The notes beneath the pieces were generated by a model. That model searched no databases and was not told the origin of the DNA. It saw nothing but the letters and a program-made list of their open reading frames with translations. From contig CAJXDX010000022.1 of the NCBI GenBank assembly GCA_913052275.1, positions 1-17,233 of the forward strand: a DNA stretch of 17,233 nucleotides. Reading direction: 5' to 3'. This DNA comes from an uncultured Pseudomonadota bacterium (GTDB lineage: Bacteria > SAR324 > NAC60-12). Below, one piece after another: positions 13,739-17,233 of the stretch. The first letter of the stretch is position 1. Each line of letters opens with the position of its first letter. Both the position numbers and the translations under genes were made by a program.

Positions 13739-15615
13739 GCTGATTGACCTGCTGAAACTGTTTCCTGTGGGAATTCTCGTGCGCCAAGAGTACATGGAGG
13801 ACGATTCCCGGGATTCCCCAGATCAGAGCGGGTTGAACCCCTGGAATTAGATATTCCTGCTTCCCAATCTGCGAGTTCCAAGGCTGAATTGAATACCTCA
13901 AGCATACTGACTGAACCAAGTTTCTGACGAGTATGTGTTTCATCTCCTTCCTTAAGAAAATTCATAAGCCGCAGTTCAACCGGATCCATTTTTAATTTTT
14001 CAGCACAAAGGTCGAGGTGACATTCTGTGGCAAACTGGGACTGCATTGCCCCAAAAGTTCTCATTGCTCCGCTTGGAGTGTTATTTGTGTAAACACCTAT
14101 TGCATCAACTATCAGGTTTTCTATTGCGTAAGGTCCTGCTGCCAGTATTGCAGCCTTACGCATAACACCCTCGCTTGAACAGTTGTATGCTCCTGCATCC
14201 GACAGCATGTGTATCCTTGAAGCCTGAATGTGTCCGTCCCGACTCAGTCCAAGCTGGTACTTGATGATGAAAGGATGTCGTTTCGCAGAAGCAATAATTG
14301 ATTCTTCCCTTGTGAAAACATAACGTATAGGCCTCCTGCACTTCAATACAGCAAGCGCCATTATTCCCTGGTAATGCATATCCTCTTTACCGCCGAACCC
14401 TCCCCCGACTGCTGACATAATCATCCTGACTCTGTTGATGGGCAAATCAAGGATTTTTGCCAACTTATGACGGTGGTGAGTAATATTCTGACTTGGTGAT
14501 TGAATAACTAGAGTTCCATCCGCATCCAGATAAGCCAGTCCAGCTTCAGGCTCAAGATAGGCATGTTCAACAGGCTGTGTATAATAGGTATCTTCTATGA
14601 CATGATCAGATTCTGCCATTACCTTGTCCACATTACCCTTGCGGATAGGTATGTGCATCACAATGTTGTCCGGAACATCTTCATGTATGACCGTGGCTCC
14701 TGTTTTTATTGCGTCTTCAGGCTTTGTGATCACAGGCAGCTGTTGGTAGCGTACCTTTATTTTTTTAAGCGCCTTTTTTGCGGTAACAAGATCTTCTGCT
14801 GCAACTGCCGCTATTGCTTCACCTACGTAGCGTACTTTGCCGCGGGCAAGTACAGGCTGATCGTCTGTAAATACTCCAAATCCATCAATTCCAGGCACGT
14901 CATTGCAGGTCACCACTGCCTCAACACCAGCCATGGCTTCTGCTGCTGAAGTATTAATTTCGAGGATTTCCGCGTGAGGATAAGGACTTCGCAGAACCTG
15001 CATGTGCAGCATCTGAGGCATTACCATATCTCCGGCATATTTCAGGCTTCCTGTAACTTTGCTTGATGTGTCAATCCTGAATGAGTTGCTGCCGATGAAT
15101 GGTCCTTCATCATTTTCCTGCTTCAGCAGATCATCCGGAAGTGTTCCGTTCATCACATCTCTTGCCAGTTCTGTGGCCTCAAATATTTTCTGGTAACCTG
15201 TACAGCGGCATATGTTGCCTCCAAGTCTTTCCTTGATCTCCTCGCGTCCCGCATGTGGATTTGCTCTAAGAGCAGCGGTTGCGGCCATCATCATGCCAGG
15301 AATACAGTATCCACACTGACTTGCACCTGTTTTCTGAAAAGCCTGCTGCAGAACATTCAGTTTTCCCTGCTCCTCAAGACCCTCAATAGTTTCAATTATT
15401 GTGTCCTGAGCCTTAGCAACCGGCATTAGACAACTTTTCATGAGTACGCCATCAACAAACACGGAACAGCTGCCACATTCACCTGCACCACATCCTTCCT
15501 TGCTGCCAGTCCAATGGAGTTCTTCCCTCAAAAAATCCAGAAGCCTCAAGTGTGGAGAGACGGACTGACTGACCTGACGTCCATTTACGGTCATTTGTAT
15601 GTCAAAATTAGCCAT
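13735..15615 (-). CDS. Fused 2Fe-2S and N-terminal molybdopterin-binding subunit (xanthine dehydrogenase family)
   Basis: Molybdenum hydroxylase subunit of 626 residues that joins an iron-sulfur domain to the first molybdopterin domain. The plant-type 2Fe-2S cysteines are C42, C47, C50 and C62 (GCGAGECGSC); the second cluster has C101, C104, C136 and C138 (QCGYC and ICRCTGY). From about residue 175 follows the aldehyde-oxidase-like domain with TQPVEHAYLEPEAG, VGGGFGGKED and PSGAMRTFGAMQ. After ELADWE the last 40 or so residues resemble nothing in the family, and the frame stops exactly at the start of the next one (ATGA). The missing domain, including the catalytic glutamate, is in that next frame. 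The start overlaps the FAD-subunit stop by 8 bases and has an AGGA site. The fusion resembles XdhD-type proteins; the substrate is unknown. Confidence 0.88.
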   Translation of the reverse strand: MANFDIQMTVNGRQVSQSVSPHLRLLDFLREELHWTGSKEGCGAGECGSCSVFVDGVLMKSCLMPVAKAQDTIIETIEGLEEQGKLNVLQQAFQKTGASQCGYCIPGMMMAATAALRANPHAGREEIKERLGGNICRCTGYQKIFEATELARDVMNGTLPDDLLKQENDEGPFIGSNSFRIDTSSKVTGSLKYAGDMVMPQMLHMQVLRSPYPHAEILEINTSAAEAMAGVEAVVTCNDVPGIDGFGVFTDDQPVLARGKVRYVGEAIAAVAAEDLVTAKKALKKIKVRYQQLPVITKPEDAIKTGATVIHEDVPDNIVMHIPIRKGNVDKVMAESDHVIEDTYYTQPVEHAYLEPEAGLAYLDADGTLVIQSPSQNITHHRHKLAKILDLPINRVRMIMSAVGGGFGGKEDMHYQGIMALAVLKCRRPIRYVFTREESIIASAKRHPFIIKYQLGLSRDGHIQASRIHMLSDAGAYNCSSEGVMRKAAILAAGPYAIENLIVDAIGVYTNNTPSGAMRTFGAMQSQFATECHLDLCAEKLKMDPVELRLMNFLKEGDETHTRQKLGSVSMLEVFNSALELADWEAGISNSRGSTRSDLGNPGNRPPCTLGAREFPQETVSAGQSA

Positions 15616-16534
15616 AGTTTTTCCTGGGTTTGATATTCTTATCGACTTCCGCGTAGTTTGTTTCTATATCTTTCATTGCCTCAATTATACCACGTTTCAC
15701 AAAATTAAATACAACTTCACGTCTATATTCCTGTCTTGTCCTGGACTGCACATTCTTGACTGCTAAATCTGCGGATTTATTGATCAACTCTGTTTCAACA
15801 GGCTTACTTATAAGGCATGACTCTGATTCATGCAGTCGGACAGGCACAGGCCCTACTCCTCCCAATGCCAGTCGCACGTCTTCAAATTTCCTTCCATTAT
15901 CTGATAAACTTACTAACGCGGCTAGGCACACCGTAGAAATGACAAGTGACCGTCTATGTCCAACCTTCTCAAATGCTGATCCATATCCAGGCATGGAATC
16001 GCATTCTACCCTTGTAACCAACTCCCCGTCTTCTAATCTTGTTTTTCCAGGTCCTGTCACGAATTCATGAAGCGGTAGTTTCCGCTGATTAATTTTGCCC
16101 TTATATTTTCGTTGCAGAGTCAGTTCCGCGTTCATTGCCAACATTGGAGGAGTAGCATCAGCAGCGGGGGAGGCGTTGACTAGGTTTCCTCCAAGTGTTG
16201 CCTGTTCTCTGATTTGGTCATCAGCAAACCAGACTGCGCTTTTGGCCATCACAGGAATGTGTTTTCTTAGAAATGGATCTTCAAGCAATTGCTGTATTGT
16301 CACATTTGCTCCAAGGCTTATGCGGTCTCCCTGCAGCTGCCATTCACTCATGTCAGTAATTTTGCTGATATCAATCACTGATTCAAAATTCACGTCCCCA
16401 CCACGTCCTTCCCTAGCCCATGGCAGCAGGTCTGTTGCGCCTGCTAACACTTTATAACTGCCTTTGTTTGTTTGTATTAGATCAAATGCCTCTTCAAGTG
16501 TTTGAGGGACATGATATTGATCACAGTAAAACAT
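15608..16534 (-). CDS. FAD-binding subunit of a molybdenum hydroxylase (CoxM/XdhB type)
   Basis: Medium subunit of 308 residues that binds FAD and passes electrons from the 2Fe-2S clusters to an acceptor. Two family FAD motifs are visible: VLAGATDLL at about 29-37 and ATLGGNLVNASPAAD at about 112-126. The C-terminal domain carries FEKVGHRRSLVISTV and LALGGVGPVPVRL. Length is normal for stand-alone FAD subunits. The stop lies inside the start region of the iron-sulfur/molybdopterin gene (8-base overlap), so the subunits are translationally coupled. It begins 15 bases after the alcohol dehydrogenase stop with only a weak ribosome binding site. Whether the enzyme acts on a purine, another N-heterocycle, an aldehyde or CO cannot be decided from this chain. 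Confidence 0.93.
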   Translation of the reverse strand: MFYCDQYHVPQTLEEAFDLIQTNKGSYKVLAGATDLLPWAREGRGGDVNFESVIDISKITDMSEWQLQGDRISLGANVTIQQLLEDPFLRKHIPVMAKSAVWFADDQIREQATLGGNLVNASPAADATPPMLAMNAELTLQRKYKGKINQRKLPLHEFVTGPGKTRLEDGELVTRVECDSMPGYGSAFEKVGHRRSLVISTVCLAALVSLSDNGRKFEDVRLALGGVGPVPVRLHESESCLISKPVETELINKSADLAVKNVQSRTRQEYRREVVFNFVKRGIIEAMKDIETNYAEVDKNIKPRKNYG

Positions 16535-16549
16535 ATTGATACAGCTATC

Positions 16550-17233
16550 TTAATGATCCATTTTTACTACGACCTTGATTGCGTCTTCAATCCGTTCTCT
16601 GGCATACTTCAGAGCAGTTGGGACTTCATCAAAGGGGAAAGTGTGGGTGTGAATCATGGTTGCATCAAAACGACCCTGTTCCATAAATGCCGCTGCCCTA
16701 TGAGTCCCGCTCTTTCCTTCTCCGCGGATTCCGAACAAATAAATATTGTTCCGTACAAGGTGTGCAAGGTCCACAGGCACGGGATCACTTGGAAATGCAG
16801 CCAGGCAGATACGGCCACCGCGGTTAACCATCCTGGCAGCTTCGTTTACTGCATCTGGAGCACCGGAGCATTCCAGCACGTAGTGTACTCCTCTTCCTTC
16901 AGTAATTTTCATTACAGCTTCAACCGCATCTTCTTTACGAATGTTGACAACATTGTCCGCGCCAAGTTTTGTCCCCATCTCAAGCCGACTGTCCCTGGTT
17001 CCAGTAAGAATCACTGGCTGTGCTCCCATGGCCTTTGCTACCGCTACACCCATTAAACCGATTGGACCCGGACCTGTAACAACAACCCCTTCTCCAGCAA
17101 TAAGCCCCCCCATCACATCAAGGCCATACATTGCTGTTCCTGCTGTTACCACCAGTGTAGCTTCTTCATCACTCATTTTTTCTGGCACATGTACCAGAGT
17201 GTTGATGTTATTGACTGCATAATGAGTAAATCC
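16550..17233 (-). CDS. Zinc-type alcohol/polyol dehydrogenase, MDR superfamily (partial, C-terminal 227 residues)
   Basis: Medium-chain dehydrogenase/reductase related to sorbitol, threonine and other zinc alcohol dehydrogenases. The frame is open to the right edge, so the N-terminal part with the catalytic zinc ligands and the true start are outside. The visible part starts GFTHYAVNNINTLVHVPE, then shows the nucleotide-binding GPGPIG (about 54-59 of the visible part), LECSGAPDAVNEA and the closing PFDEVPTALKYARE. The usual acidic residue at the end of the second Rossmann strand is replaced by a TGTRDSR stretch. This makes NADP use possible but is not decisive. It is followed after 15 bases by the FAD subunit gene, suggesting one operon. 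Oxidation of a hydroxyl group in the same pathway is inferred. Confidence 0.88.
   Translation of the reverse strand, partial: GFTHYAVNNINTLVHVPEKMSDEEATLVVTAGTAMYGLDVMGGLIAGEGVVVTGPGPIGLMGVAVAKAMGAQPVILTGTRDSRLEMGTKLGADNVVNIRKEDAVEAVMKITEGRGVHYVLECSGAPDAVNEAARMVNRGGRICLAAFPSDPVPVDLAHLVRNNIYLFGIRGEGKSGTHRAAAFMEQGRFDATMIHTHTFPFDEVPTALKYARERIEDAIKVVVKMDH

Noticed and set aside
13803..13820. Near-tandem 9-base repeat (GATTCCCGG then GATTCCCCA) close to the molybdopterin subunit split.
   Set aside because: A 9-base duplication keeps the frame, so it cannot explain the break; it is probably chance in a short GC-rich patch.
12692..15615. Pseudogene interpretation of the molybdopterin subunit.
   Set aside because: Both frames are long, keep all cofactor and catalytic motifs, and meet at a precise ATGA overlap without internal stops; decay would be expected to leave further damage.
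1..17233. Search by eye for tRNA, CRISPR repeats, transposase genes and terminal inverted repeats of an insertion sequence.
   Set aside because: Nothing recognisable was seen; all gaps between genes are under 200 bases and contain only short dyads or hairpins.

Overview
The window is a 17.2-kb stretch in which every supportable gene lies on the minus strand, so transcription runs from the right edge to the left. No RNA gene, insertion sequence, CRISPR array or transcription-factor gene is visible. Base composition looks moderate to slightly AT-rich. The gene content (Tat- and Sec-type signal peptides, a TctABC tripartite tricarboxylate transporter, a molybdenum hydroxylase, a cobalt-type nitrile hydratase) suggests a Gram-negative, heterotrophic, probably proteobacterial organism. 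A marine or SAR324-like source is only a guess.

Right block (17233 to 6022), nine open reading frames with gaps of at most 58 bases, plausibly one transcription unit. It begins with the C-terminal part of a zinc-type alcohol/polyol dehydrogenase cut by the window edge. Next come an FAD subunit and a fused 2Fe-2S/molybdopterin subunit of the xanthine dehydrogenase family. The molybdopterin part is interrupted: its last third lies in a second frame that starts exactly at an ATGA overlap. A complete TctC-TctB-TctA solute transporter follows, then a TPP-dependent enzyme resembling IolD and an IlvD/Edd-family iron-sulfur dehydratase. The dehydrogenase, dehydratase and TPP hydrolase echo the logic of inositol catabolism, so this block reads as uptake and degradation of an unidentified, possibly cyclic or polyhydroxylated, organic acid or heterocycle.

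Middle block (5828 to 4198), after a 193-base gap: cobalt-type nitrile hydratase alpha and beta subunits and the small activator protein, tightly packed. They would hydrate a nitrile to an amide; no amidase lies in the window.

Left block (4007 to 1), after a 190-base gap with a possible sigma-70 promoter and two dyads: a polyamine-type ABC importer in the order binding protein, permease, permease, ATPase, the last running off the left edge. Stable hairpins follow the binding-protein gene in both transporter operons, a usual way of setting the binding protein above the membrane components.

The points most worth a second look are the split molybdopterin subunit and the undescribed combination of catabolic enzymes in the right block.
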